NCBI RefSeq assembly: GCF_007833165.1
Contig: NZ_VOBQ01000031.1
Span: forward strand, 1-41,169
Source: Caenimonas sedimenti
Lineage (GTDB): Bacteria; Pseudomonadota; Gammaproteobacteria; Burkholderiales; Burkholderiaceae_C
Direction: 5' to 3'
DNA: 41,169 nt
Each line of letters opens with the position of its first letter. The stretch's first letter is position 1. Position numbers and translations under genes: made by a program. The notes under the pieces were generated by a model, which ran no database searches, was not told the origin of the DNA, and was given only the letters and a program-made list of their open reading frames with translations. Below, in pieces: positions 1 to 8,137 of the stretch.

Positions 1-240
1 GCGCCGGCGCCGGCGCTCTCCAGCCGCTTCGTGCTGGTGGGCGTGGTGGATGCCGTGCGCTCGCGCGAAGGGGCCGCCGTCATTGCGGTCGATGGCAAGC
101 CGGCCCGGCCGTTCCGGGTGGGCGCGGCGGTCGACGACACGCTGGTGGTCCAGTCCGTGGAAGGCCGGAAAGCGGTGCTGGCGCCGGCGGCAGGCGGCGC
201 CCCAGCGGTCACGCTGGAACTGCCGCCCCTCAAGAAATAG
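1..240 (+). CDS. Type II secretion system GspC-like protein, C-terminal fragment
   Basis: The reading frame is open from the first base of the window and stops at 238-240, so only the last 79 residues are present. They follow the pattern of the periplasmic homology region of GspC/T2SS protein N: a beta-strand with F-V-L-V-G-V-V, then A-V-I-A-V-D-G-K-P-A-R-P-F-R-V-G and a final run of alternating hydrophobic strands ending E-L-P-P. In the family this region contacts the secretin GspD in the periplasm, linking the inner-membrane platform to the outer-membrane pore. The ATG/GTG-type codons inside the fragment are not the real start. The gene ends exactly one base before the kup stop codon on the other strand. 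Identification rests on a short region, so the family is likely rather than certain. Confidence 0.65.
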   Translation, partial: APAPALSSRFVLVGVVDAVRSREGAAVIAVDGKPARPFRVGAAVDDTLVVQSVEGRKAVLAPAAGGAPAVTLELPPLKK

Positions 241-2139
241 TCAGATTTCGACCTTGGAGCCCAGCTCCACCACCGAATTGCTCGGCAGGTTCAGGAAGTC
301 GGCCGCGCCGCTGGCGTTGTGGTGCATTTGCGCGAACAGCTTCTCGCGCCAGGACGCCATGCCGCCGCCGATGGTGGGGACCACCACGTCGCGCGAGAGG
401 AAATAGCTGGTCGTCATGGGCTCGATCTCGCACCCGCGCGTGCGGATCTGGTCGAGCGCGCGGGGCACGTCGGGGTCGTTCTTGAAACCGTAGTGCAGGA
501 CGACCTGCCAGCAGTCATGCCCGAGTGACTCGATCTCGGCCCGGCGGTCCAGGCCGATCCACGGCACCTCGTGGTGGCGCACGGTGACGAACAGGTTGTG
601 CTCATGCAGCACCTTGTTGTGCTTGAGGTTGTGCAGCATGGCGTTGGGGACCGTGCCCGGTTCGGCGGTCAGGAACACCGCCGTCCCCTCCACCCGCACG
701 GGCGGGCTGACGAACACCGACTCGAGGAAGCTGCGCAGGTCGATCGCGTCGGACTTGAGCTTTTCGTTCAGGATCGCGCGGCCCTGCTTCCACGTCATCA
801 TCAGCGTGAAGATGAGGCCGCCGATCAGCAGCGGGAACCAGCCGCCCTGCAGCAGCTTGAGCAGGTTGGACGCGAAGAACGCCAGGTCCACGATGAAAAA
901 GATGCCGGTGGCGGCAACGCACAGCGCCAGCGGGTACTTCCAGCCATAGCGGATGACGAAGAAGGTGAGCACCGTGGTGATCAGCATGTCGAGCGTCACT
1001 GCAATGCCGTACGCCGCAGCCAGGTTGCTGGAGGAGCGGAACATGACCACCGCGAGCACGATGGCGATGAACAGGCCCCAGTTGACGGCCGGGATGTAGA
1101 TCTGCCCGGTGTCGCGCACGCTGGTGTGCTGCACGTCGAGCCGCGGCAGGTAGCCCAGTTGCACCACCTGCTTGGTCACGCTGAATGCTCCGGTGATCAG
1201 CGCCTGCGACGCGATCACGGTGGCGAGGGTGGCCAGCACCACCAGGGGGATCAGCGCCCAGTCGGGGGCCATCAGATAGAACGGGTTCTTCACCGCCTCC
1301 GGCGTCGACAGCAGCAGGGCCCCCTGGCCGAAATAGTTGATGGTGAGGGCAGGCATCACGACCGTGAACCAGGCGATGCGAATCGGCTTCTTGCCGAAAT
1401 GCCCCAGGTCGGCATACAGCGCTTCAGCCCCCGTCACGCACAGGACCACCGCGCCGAGGATGATGAAGGTCGTGCCCGGCTGCTGCCAGATGAAGCGCAG
1501 CGCGTGGTGAGGGCTCAGGGCCTGCAGGATTTCAGGGTGATGCACGATGTGCGAAAGGCCGAGCACGGCCAGCACGAAGAACCACACCAGCGTGATGGGC
1601 CCGAAGAAGCGGCCGATGCCGCTGGTGCCGCGTTTCTGCACCATGAACAACGCCAGCAGGATGACGATGGTGAGCGGGATCACCCAGTCCTTGAAGGCGG
1701 GGGAGATCACCTCGAGGCCTTCGACCGCCGAGAGCACCGAGATGGCGGGCGTGATGACCCCGTCACCGTAGAACAGCGCCGTGCCGAAGATGCCGATGCC
1801 CAGCAGGACCTGGCGCAGCCGCGGCTGGTCCTTCACGGCCTGCGAAGCCAGCGCCAGCATGGCGATCAGCCCCCCCTCGCCGTTGTTGTCGGCCCGGAGC
1901 ACGAGCACGACGTACTTGATCGAGACGATGACGGTCAACGTCCAGAAGAAGATCGAGAGGACCCCGTAGACGTTGGCGTGCGTGAACGGGACATGGCCCG
2001 AGCCGAAGACTTCCTTCACGGCATACAGCACGCTGGTGCCGATGTCGCCGTAGACGACGCCGATGGCGGCGATCGTCAATGCCGCGAGCGAGGATTTTTG
2101 GTTCTGCACGAACGGCCCCGTCCCGGCTCCATGTCCCAA
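241..2139 (-). CDS. kup: KUP-family low-affinity potassium uptake transporter
   Basis: A 632-residue polytopic membrane protein of the usual Kup length (about 620 residues). It carries the family's N-terminal signature A-A-I-G-V-V-Y-G-D-I-G-T-S in the first membrane segment (about residues 24-36), roughly twelve hydrophobic segments up to about residue 440, and a soluble C-terminal domain. Kup imports K+ with protons and is the constitutive potassium system in many bacteria. One small difference from the common motif is V instead of P after GTS. The start at 2139 puts a short hydrophilic tail ahead of the first membrane segment, as expected. The gene converges on the GspC-like gene with no spacer, so transcripts from both sides must overlap or end inside the opposite coding region. 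Confidence 0.95.
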   Translation of the reverse strand: MGHGAGTGPFVQNQKSSLAALTIAAIGVVYGDIGTSVLYAVKEVFGSGHVPFTHANVYGVLSIFFWTLTVIVSIKYVVLVLRADNNGEGGLIAMLALASQAVKDQPRLRQVLLGIGIFGTALFYGDGVITPAISVLSAVEGLEVISPAFKDWVIPLTIVILLALFMVQKRGTSGIGRFFGPITLVWFFVLAVLGLSHIVHHPEILQALSPHHALRFIWQQPGTTFIILGAVVLCVTGAEALYADLGHFGKKPIRIAWFTVVMPALTINYFGQGALLLSTPEAVKNPFYLMAPDWALIPLVVLATLATVIASQALITGAFSVTKQVVQLGYLPRLDVQHTSVRDTGQIYIPAVNWGLFIAIVLAVVMFRSSSNLAAAYGIAVTLDMLITTVLTFFVIRYGWKYPLALCVAATGIFFIVDLAFFASNLLKLLQGGWFPLLIGGLIFTLMMTWKQGRAILNEKLKSDAIDLRSFLESVFVSPPVRVEGTAVFLTAEPGTVPNAMLHNLKHNKVLHEHNLFVTVRHHEVPWIGLDRRAEIESLGHDCWQVVLHYGFKNDPDVPRALDQIRTRGCEIEPMTTSYFLSRDVVVPTIGGGMASWREKLFAQMHHNASGAADFLNLPSNSVVELGSKVEI

Positions 2140-2224
2140 GCCGGCGGGGTCTTGACTTTGGGACGGCTATTGTGCGCCCACCGGAAGCCCCCGCCCACCA
2201 TCATGTTGCACTGCAGCAACGCCC

Positions 2225-3250
2225 TCAGGGCCCGGCGGCGTCCTCGGCCAGCGCGATGCCGCCATGCCGCGCCGCCCGCTGCAAGGCGTGCTCGAACAGG
2301 ACACGGGCCGAACCCGCGACCGACCGCAGGTAGGCGTGCAGGCGGGCATCCTCCGTCGTGTCGTTCAGGCACTGCTCGCTGTATTCCTCGAAGCTCACGA
2401 GCTGGCCGATGATCTCCGCGATGTGGCGGGGGCACTCGCACACCACGTTGCTCGGGCTGGCGGCCACTTGCGCCAGGCTCGCCTCGGAATACCGGCGCCG
2501 GGGAATCAGGGCACCCGCGGCGGCGGGAAACGCGGCAGCGGCGTCCAGCAGCACCACCGAGCGGATGAGCTCGGCCAGCTCGGCATCGGGCACAGGCTCC
2601 CGCCGCACCATCAGGCCGGCGTTGCGTAGCGCCTCGACGAGCGCCGGGGGCCCATAGTTGTAGAGGACGATGACCCGCTGCACCCGCTGCCGCTCGATGG
2701 CCGCCATCAACTGCCCGTACGTGCGGGAATGCACCGTGTTGAGCCGCACCAGCAGGATGCCGGTTTCCCCTTCACCACCGCCTCGCGCCGTGTCGTTGCC
2801 CGCCGCAGCCTCCTCCAGGTCCACGAACACCTGGCGCACATGCAGCGCGCCATCCAGGTCGTGGTCGCGCCATCCCGGCGCATTGAAGCGGGCAGCAGTG
2901 GCGGCACCCACGATCACGGCCGCGACCCGCCGGGCTGGAGCCAGCGCGGCGGCCGTGGGCTCCTGGGCCGTTCCCAAGAGTTGCTGCAAATGCTGGATGG
3001 GCAGATGCGCGATGCCGCCAATGCCCTGCCCCGATTCAGCCAGCTGGCGCAGCAGCCTGGCCTTGATCACGTCGGCGTCCCGGTAGAGCCGGTGCCGCCC
3101 GGACGTCTTGGCCGGCGCGAAGGCTGAGTAGCGCTGCTCCCAGGTCCGCAAGGTGGTCACGGGCACACCCGCCAGGCGGGACACCGCCCCGATCCGGTGG
3201 ACCGCGGCAGCTTCCTCACTATCAAACCGATTATCGAGTAGATCTTGCAT
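2225..3250 (-). CDS. MerR-family regulator with C-terminal Rossmann/cobalamin-binding-like domain
   Basis: A 341-residue regulator. Residues about 18-83 form a MerR winged helix (I-G-A-V-S-R-L-A-G-V-P, T-L-R-T-W-E-Q-R-Y, then R-L-Y-R-D-A-D-V). About residues 104-245 look like the alpha/beta sensor fold found in CarH/LitR-like regulators. I do not see the E-x-x-x-H cobalamin ligand motif of true B12 photoreceptors, so the ligand is unknown. A conserved-looking C-E-C-P-R-H stretch lies at 271-276, ahead of a helical C-terminus. The start at 3250 is chosen because the open frame upstream runs into AT-rich promoter-like DNA. The gene is transcribed away from the DUF4399-transglutaminase-MHYT run, the usual arrangement for a local regulator; control of that run or of itself is inference. 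Confidence 0.8.
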   Translation of the reverse strand: MQDLLDNRFDSEEAAAVHRIGAVSRLAGVPVTTLRTWEQRYSAFAPAKTSGRHRLYRDADVIKARLLRQLAESGQGIGGIAHLPIQHLQQLLGTAQEPTAAALAPARRVAAVIVGAATAARFNAPGWRDHDLDGALHVRQVFVDLEEAAAGNDTARGGGEGETGILLVRLNTVHSRTYGQLMAAIERQRVQRVIVLYNYGPPALVEALRNAGLMVRREPVPDAELAELIRSVVLLDAAAAFPAAAGALIPRRRYSEASLAQVAASPSNVVCECPRHIAEIIGQLVSFEEYSEQCLNDTTEDARLHAYLRSVAGSARVLFEHALQRAARHGGIALAEDAAGP

Positions 3251-3352
3251 AGCTATTGCCCAGTATTCTCCAGAGATTTCGCCATCTCTTGTGACAAATC
3301 TACACAACTGAAGGACATTTACGTCTTCAACGTTTTCACATTCTACTCAACT
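3251..3352. promoter_or_regulatory. Divergent AT-rich control region with inverted repeat
   Basis: The 102 bp between the MerR-type gene and the DUF4399 gene are markedly richer in A and T than everything around them, as expected for a shared promoter region. An inverted repeat TTGTG-N9-CACAA lies at 3289-3307, and its left half also reads as the short palindrome TTGTgACAA (3289-3297). It is a candidate operator for the MerR-type protein. No convincing -35/-10 pair could be picked on either strand. Confidence 0.45.
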
Positions 3353-4216
3353 ATGAACACCTGCAAACAGTGGCTGCACCAGTTGGCGGTCGGCATCGCC
3401 GCCCTGGCAGGCAGCGCCTGCATCCATGCAGCGCCTGACGCCGGGGATGTGCATGTCCACCCCTGGGTCGTGCCGCCCGTGAACCTGCAACCCAGTGCGT
3501 ACTTCACCAACCTCAAGGACGGGGACACGGTGGAGTCCCCCTTCGTGGCGCGCTTCGGGTTGTCCATGCGCGGCTTGGTGCCGGCGGGCAAACAGGCCGG
3601 CCGGGCGGGCCACCACCACCTGCTCATCAACCAGCCGTTGCCGATGGATTTCAGCAAGCCGCTGCCCTTCACCGACCAGTACGTGCACTTCGGCCAGGGC
3701 CAGATGGAGGCCGTGCTCGACCTCAAGCCCGGCACCTACAACCTGAGCCTGCTGCTCGCCGACCAGGGCCACATCCCCTTCTTCGTTTTCAGCAAGCCCG
3801 TGAACATCGTGGTGTCCAGGCGCAACACGGCGTTGCCGCGCGCCACGGTGCAGGGCCGGCCGCGCGTGGAGATCCTGAGCCCCGCCGACGGCGCGGCGCT
3901 GCAGAACGCTTTCCGCGTGGTGTTCCATGCCAGCGGGCTGAACGTCTCGCATGCGGACGCCAAGGCGCCGGGGACCGGGCATTTCCGGCTGACCCTGCAG
4001 CGCAAGGGCGCGCGGGCCGAAGTGCTGGCCTTCCGCGGCGGGCAGACCGAAACCTGGCTGGAGCCGCCCGCGGGCGACTACCAGATGAAGCTGGAACTGG
4101 TCGACAACGCCACCGGCAAGGTCATCTCCGCCGCGCCAGACATCCGCATCCGCAGTGATGTGGTGCGGGAAAACGGCGAGCGCGTCGTGCCGGCAGCCAA
4201 AGTGGCCCAGCGGTGA
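3353..4216 (+). CDS. Exported protein with DUF4399 domain
   Basis: A 287-residue protein. The start at 3353 is chosen because it gives a clean signal peptide (M-N-T-C-K-Q then a hydrophobic core and a cleavage site near C-I-H-A-A), while the frame upstream is AT-rich non-coding DNA. After the signal comes a His-rich V-H-V-H-P-W segment and then a DUF4399-type region (about 45-160), recognisable by Y-F-T-N-L-K-D-G-D, F-G-L-S-M-R-G-L, G-H-H-H-L-L-I and F-G-Q-G-Q. The remaining 120 residues form a second beta-rich, Ig-like part. The several histidines could bind metal, but no activity is established for this family. Its stop overlaps the GTG start of the transglutaminase-like gene by four bases, so the two are translationally coupled. 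Confidence 0.8.
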   Translation: MNTCKQWLHQLAVGIAALAGSACIHAAPDAGDVHVHPWVVPPVNLQPSAYFTNLKDGDTVESPFVARFGLSMRGLVPAGKQAGRAGHHHLLINQPLPMDFSKPLPFTDQYVHFGQGQMEAVLDLKPGTYNLSLLLADQGHIPFFVFSKPVNIVVSRRNTALPRATVQGRPRVEILSPADGAALQNAFRVVFHASGLNVSHADAKAPGTGHFRLTLQRKGARAEVLAFRGGQTETWLEPPAGDYQMKLELVDNATGKVISAAPDIRIRSDVVRENGERVVPAAKVAQR

Positions 4217-4941
4217 GCCCGGCGGCCGACCCGTGGCTGGTCGAGACGCGCCAGCTCGACCTGAGCGACCCGAAATTGCGCATCACGGCCCAGAAGCTGA
4301 CGCAGGCGCGGCAATCCCTGCCGGCACGCGCGGCCGCTATTCAGGCGTTCGTGCGAGGGCTGCCGTTCTCGGCCAGCGCCGATGGCCACAGCGTGCGCGC
4401 CAGCGAAGTCTTGCGCCGCGGCAGCGGTGACTGCCACTCCAAGGGCGTGCTGTTCACCGCCTTGTGCCGCGCCGCCGGCCTGCCCGCCCGCCTGGTGTTC
4501 GTCGACGTGCGGCCGCGCTTCCTCGCGGGGATCCTCGACCGGGGGCCGGCCGTGCTGCCGCACGCCGTGGGGCAAGTGCTGCTTCCCGACGGCTGGCACA
4601 GCACCGACGGCTACGTCGTCGACCCCGTGCTGTTCGCCCACGCCAAGCACCTGCTGCACGACCACGGCCTCGACAGCGGCTGGGGCATCGTGCAGGAAGC
4701 AGCTGGCGCCTGGGACGGCCAGGGCGATTGCCTGCAGCAGTTCCGCGCCGGCGACGTGGTGGACCACCACGGTGCCTGGCACGAGCCCGCCGCCTTCCAT
4801 GCCACGCGGCCGGCCGGCACGCGAGGCTGGCTCGGCCGCCTGCAGTACGCCATTGCCACCCGCCTGGTGAACCTGCGCGTCGCGCGGGTGCGGCAGTCGC
4901 GCTTTCCCCTGCCGCTGCCCCCCATGGCAGCCCAACCCTGA
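4213..4941 (+). CDS. Transglutaminase-like cysteine peptidase-fold protein
   Basis: A 242-residue protein starting at a GTG that overlaps the upstream stop codon (GTGA). The transglutaminase-core pattern is visible: G-D-C-H-S-K with the candidate nucleophile Cys74 at the head of a helix, G-W-H-S-T-D-G with His129, and V-V-D-P with Asp137, in the correct order and spacing for a Cys-His-Asp triad. There is no signal peptide or membrane segment, so it probably acts in the cytoplasm. Bacterial members of this superfamily include peptidases, amidases and cross-linking enzymes; the sequence does not say which this is. It sits between the DUF4399 and MHYT genes, 19 bp before the latter, probably in one transcript. 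Confidence 0.75.
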   Translation: MSPAADPWLVETRQLDLSDPKLRITAQKLTQARQSLPARAAAIQAFVRGLPFSASADGHSVRASEVLRRGSGDCHSKGVLFTALCRAAGLPARLVFVDVRPRFLAGILDRGPAVLPHAVGQVLLPDGWHSTDGYVVDPVLFAHAKHLLHDHGLDSGWGIVQEAAGAWDGQGDCLQQFRAGDVVDHHGAWHEPAAFHATRPAGTRGWLGRLQYAIATRLVNLRVARVRQSRFPLPLPPMAAQP

Positions 4942-4960
4942 CCCTGAACCTCGCACTTCC

Positions 4961-5743
4961 ATGAACCTCCTCATGCCCGCCAGCTACGCGCCCTCGCTCG
5001 TGGCGCTTTCCTTCGTCATCGCCGTCGTCGGCGCCTTCGTCGCGCTCACGGCCTCCGCCGGCATCGTCCGCGCCGGCCGCCGCATCAGCGTGTTCAACGC
5101 GGTCACCAGCGGCACCGCGCTGGGCGGCATCGGCGTCTGGGCGATGCACTTCGTGGGCATGCTCTCCCTGCGCGTCGACATGGCGGTGAGCTATGCACTG
5201 CCCGAAACCCTGGTTTCCTTGATCGCCGCTGTCGGTTGCAGCGCGATGGCCCTGCTGTGGGTGGCACGCGGTCCGGACAGCCTGGCGCGCATGCTGGGCG
5301 CCGGCGTGCTGCTCGGGCTCGGCGTGAGCGCGATGCACTACCTCGGCATGGCGGGCATGCGTTTCGGCGGCTTCCTGCAGTGGTCCTGGCCGCTCGTCGC
5401 GGCCTCCATCGTGATCGCCGTCCTCGCGGCCACGGCCGCGCTCTGGCTGGCCTTCGCCGTGCGCAGCCTCCAGGCCCGGCTGCTGGCGTCCGTGCTGATG
5501 GCCACCGCCGTCTGCGCGATGCATTACACGGGCATGGAAGCGGGCAGCTTCATCTGCACGACGCCGGCGTCGCTCAACTTTCCGCAGGGCGACTGGCTGA
5601 TGACCTCGCTGGAGCTGCCGCTGATCGTGAGCATCTCTGCTTTCGGCATGGCCTTCGTGATCTTCATCGACCAGATGTTCCAGCGCCTGGAACATCGGCA
5701 CCGGGCCAACCGGCTGGCGGCCGCCGGAACGCCGCGCCGGTAG
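4961..5743 (+). CDS. MHYT-domain integral membrane sensor protein
   Basis: A 260-residue protein with about seven membrane segments. The three MHYT motifs that define the domain are present: M-H-F-V-G-M at 62-67, M-H-Y-L-G-M at 125-130 and M-H-Y-T-G-M at 187-192, each near the outer end of a helix. The domain has been proposed to bind copper and sense O2, CO or NO. Many MHYT proteins carry GGDEF/EAL or kinase domains, but this one ends 30 residues after the last helix in a short basic tail, so it has no output domain of its own. A second ATG four codons downstream is an alternative start. It is the last gene of the run starting at 3353, and its stop lies 6 bp from the stop of the convergent gshA. 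Confidence 0.85.
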   Translation: MNLLMPASYAPSLVALSFVIAVVGAFVALTASAGIVRAGRRISVFNAVTSGTALGGIGVWAMHFVGMLSLRVDMAVSYALPETLVSLIAAVGCSAMALLWVARGPDSLARMLGAGVLLGLGVSAMHYLGMAGMRFGGFLQWSWPLVAASIVIAVLAATAALWLAFAVRSLQARLLASVLMATAVCAMHYTGMEAGSFICTTPASLNFPQGDWLMTSLELPLIVSISAFGMAFVIFIDQMFQRLEHRHRANRLAAAGTPRR

Positions 5744-5749
5744 CCAGGG

Positions 5750-7033
5750 CTAGTCGTAGGTCTCGGCGTCCGGGTCGGTCGCTTCCAGCTCATAGCTGGC
5801 CGACAACATCGCCAGCCGGCCGATCACGCCGTACATGTAGAACCGGTTGGGCGCGCTGGCGCCCGGCTTCTGGCCCGGCTGGGGTAAGCGCGTACTCTCG
5901 GCGAACGCCAACGGCACGAAGCTGGCGCCGGGCGCATTCAGGTTCTCGTCGATGCCGCGTTCCGCGTGCACGCGGTAGAACCCGCCCACCACGTAGCGGT
6001 CCATCATGTAGACCACGGGCTCGGCCACCGCCTCGTTCATGCGTTCGGCCGTGAGCACGCCCTCCTGGATGATGACGTCCGTCACCTGCTGGCCGTCCTT
6101 GTTGTTGACCGTCTTCTGCTTCAGGTGGTCCAGGTCCTTCACGTCGCGCACGGTCATGATGCCCATGCCGTCGGTGCCGTTGTCGGCCTTCACGATGACG
6201 AACGGCTTCTCGTTGATGCCGTATTCCTTGTATTTCTTCCTGATCTTCGCGAGCAGCGCATCGACGTTGGTGCGCATGCACTCCATGCCCTGCTCCTGGG
6301 TGAAATCGACTTCGCCGCAGCGGTTGAACATGGGCGTGATCAGCCAGGGGTCGATGCCCAGCAGCTTGCCGAAACGCTTGGCGACCTCTTCGTAGCTGCG
6401 GAAGTGGCGGCTCTTGCGCCGCACCGACCAGCCCGCATGCAGCGGCGGCAGCAGGTATTGCTCGTGCAAGTCCTCCAGGATCCCCGGCGCACCCGCCGTG
6501 AGGTCGTTGTTCATGAGGATGGTGCAGGGGTCGAAATCCTTCAGTCCGAGGCGGCGCTTGCTGCGCACCACCGGTTCCAGCACCACCGTCTCGCCGGTCG
6601 GCAGTTCGATGGTGGTGGGCTTCTTGATGTCGGGACTGATGGAGCCGATCCGCACGTTGAGGCCGGCCATGTGGAAGATGCGCTTCAGCTGCAGCACGTT
6701 CGACAGGTAGAACGTGTTGCGCGAATGGTTCTCCGGCACGATCAGCAGGTTCTTGGCCTCGGGGCAGATCTTCTCGATGGCCGCCATGGCCGCCTGCACC
6801 GCCAGCGGCAGCATCTCGGGCGTGAGGTTGTTCCAGCCGCGCGGGTAGAGGTTGGTGTCCACCGGGGCCAGCTTGAAGCCCGAATTGCGGATGTCGACGG
6901 CGGTGTAGAAAGGCGGCGTGTGCTCCATCCACTCGAGCCGGAACCAGCGCTCGATGGCGGGCATCGAGTCGAGCACGCGCTGTTCGAGCTCGTTGGTCGG
7001 GCCGGTCAGGGCCGTGATGAGATGGGGGACCAT
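5750..7033 (-). CDS. gshA: Glutamate-cysteine ligase, proteobacterial GshA type
   Basis: A 427-residue cytoplasmic enzyme that joins glutamate and cysteine with ATP, the first step of glutathione synthesis. It belongs to the GshA family (PF08886) found in beta-proteobacteria, not the E. coli family. Recognisable stretches include N-L-Y-P-R-G-W-N-N-L-T, V-P-E-N-H-S-R-N-T-F-Y, M-N-N-D-L-T-A-G, F-V-I-V-K-A-D-N-G-T-D-G-M-G-I-M (ATP-grasp-like) and the C-terminal N-R-F-Y-M-Y-G-V-I-G-R-L-A. Length matches the family. The partner gene gshB is not in the window. The gene has its own leader of about 25 bases behind a possible -10 box. Confidence 0.92.
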   Translation of the reverse strand: MVPHLITALTGPTNELEQRVLDSMPAIERWFRLEWMEHTPPFYTAVDIRNSGFKLAPVDTNLYPRGWNNLTPEMLPLAVQAAMAAIEKICPEAKNLLIVPENHSRNTFYLSNVLQLKRIFHMAGLNVRIGSISPDIKKPTTIELPTGETVVLEPVVRSKRRLGLKDFDPCTILMNNDLTAGAPGILEDLHEQYLLPPLHAGWSVRRKSRHFRSYEEVAKRFGKLLGIDPWLITPMFNRCGEVDFTQEQGMECMRTNVDALLAKIRKKYKEYGINEKPFVIVKADNGTDGMGIMTVRDVKDLDHLKQKTVNNKDGQQVTDVIIQEGVLTAERMNEAVAEPVVYMMDRYVVGGFYRVHAERGIDENLNAPGASFVPLAFAESTRLPQPGQKPGASAPNRFYMYGVIGRLAMLSASYELEATDPDAETYD

Positions 7034-7063
7034 GCGGCTCTTGTGCCTTGGAGTTATGAGCTG

Positions 7064-7069
7064 ATTCTA
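7064..7069 (-). promoter_or_regulatory. Possible -10 element of the gshA promoter
   Basis: On the minus strand the hexamer TAGAAT lies 31 bp upstream of the gshA start codon, in a short AT-rich patch within the 91-bp gap. No good -35 match is seen at 16-18 bp. The rest of the gap is GC-rich, with nothing else recognisable. Confidence 0.35.
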
Positions 7070-7124
7070 GAACCTGGGGGCTGGGCCCCGGCCTTGCAAG
7101 CCCACGGCCGGGCTGGCAGCGGCT

Positions 7125-8135
7125 TCAGGACTGCCGGGCAAGCGGCAGGTTGAGCAGCAGGTTCTGGGGCTTGAGCTTCAACCGCTTGTCGGCATCCATC
7201 GCCATGGCCAGGTAGACCGGCCGGCCCGCCACTTCCGCGCGCATGTCCGATGCCTGGGCGAATTCCAGGCGGAACAGGCACAGCATGCGGGCCATCTGCT
7301 CCTGCGTCACCTCTTCACCCTGGTAGAGCGCATTGAGCACGGCACTGGCCTGGGCATCCAGCCCGACGTGCCAGACCCACTGCTCGTCGTCGATCTCGCG
7401 TTCCGTGGCGATGGTCACCGTCACGCCAAGGAAGTGCCGCACCCAGCGCTCCATCACCCGGCACAAGGCGTCCAGCGCCGGCTGGCCGTGCGTCAGGCTC
7501 ACCACCAGGTCGTGCGCCTCGCTGCGTTCCCAGTAGACATCCGCGTTGTCTTCGCGCAGGACGTCGAGTTCGGCGGTCCGCAGCACGGCGCCGCCCTGCT
7601 TCAACAACTCACCAATGGTGCCGAAGGTGCCGGCCAGGGCGTGCCGCTCGACCGTCTGGTCGTCGGCCGCCATCACCTGGCCGTCCTCCTGGATCGCGAT
7701 CTTCTGCGGCCGGAACAGCATCTCGGCCGCGCGCGCCTGCAGCGCCGTGGCGTCGTCGCCGAGCACGTTGCGCAGCAGGATCTGGGTGAGCTGGTGCACG
7801 AACACCGGCGGCACGTCGACGTCGCCCTGGAACAGCGCGAGGTAGCTGCCTTCCAGCGTCGGCCGGGCCAGCAGCCGATCCCGGAAGCGCAACCAGACGG
7901 CGTAGTTGGCGCGGGCGTCCTCGTCGCGCACCTGCGCCACCTGCTCGGTGACCATGTCGCGCGGGCTCGCGAGCAGGCGCGCGTGCAGTGCCAGTTCGGC
8001 GGCGCACGACTCCGGCACCGGTGCCAGCTCAGGCCGCGCCAGCAGGCTGGCGAGAAAGGCATCGGTCACGACCAGGTGGCCGTCGCTGTCGTGATCCAGC
8101 AGGCGGTACCCGCAGGCTGGCCAGAAGTCGTGCAT
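7125..8135 (-). CDS. Conserved hypothetical protein, DUF6352-like
   Basis: A 336-residue protein without signal peptide or membrane segments, probably cytoplasmic. The start at 8135 (M-H-D-F-W-P-A-C-G-Y) is preferred over the upstream possibility because the intervening residues read as shadow sequence and this N-terminus is the conserved beginning of the family as I recognise it. Features are a helical N-terminal half, a Q-D-G-Q-V-M-A-A-D-D segment in the middle and a C-terminal H-V-G-L-D-A-Q-A-S-A-V-L-N-A-L-Y-Q-G region. The function is unknown. It begins only 2 bp after the proA stop, so it is almost certainly co-transcribed with proA. Recognition as DUF6352 is from memory. Confidence 0.75.
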   Translation of the reverse strand: MHDFWPACGYRLLDHDSDGHLVVTDAFLASLLARPELAPVPESCAAELALHARLLASPRDMVTEQVAQVRDEDARANYAVWLRFRDRLLARPTLEGSYLALFQGDVDVPPVFVHQLTQILLRNVLGDDATALQARAAEMLFRPQKIAIQEDGQVMAADDQTVERHALAGTFGTIGELLKQGGAVLRTAELDVLREDNADVYWERSEAHDLVVSLTHGQPALDALCRVMERWVRHFLGVTVTIATEREIDDEQWVWHVGLDAQASAVLNALYQGEEVTQEQMARMLCLFRLEFAQASDMRAEVAGRPVYLAMAMDADKRLKLKPQNLLLNLPLARQS

Positions 8136-8137
8136 TT

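Noticed and set aside
2205..2220. GTTGC-N6-GCAAC as terminator of the MerR-type gene
   Set aside because: Only five pairs and no T run; such short repeats are expected by chance at this GC content.
2225..3250. Calling the MerR-type gene a CarH/LitR B12 photoreceptor
   Set aside because: The histidine-containing cobalamin ligand motif is not visible and no carotenoid, photolyase or cobalamin genes are near.
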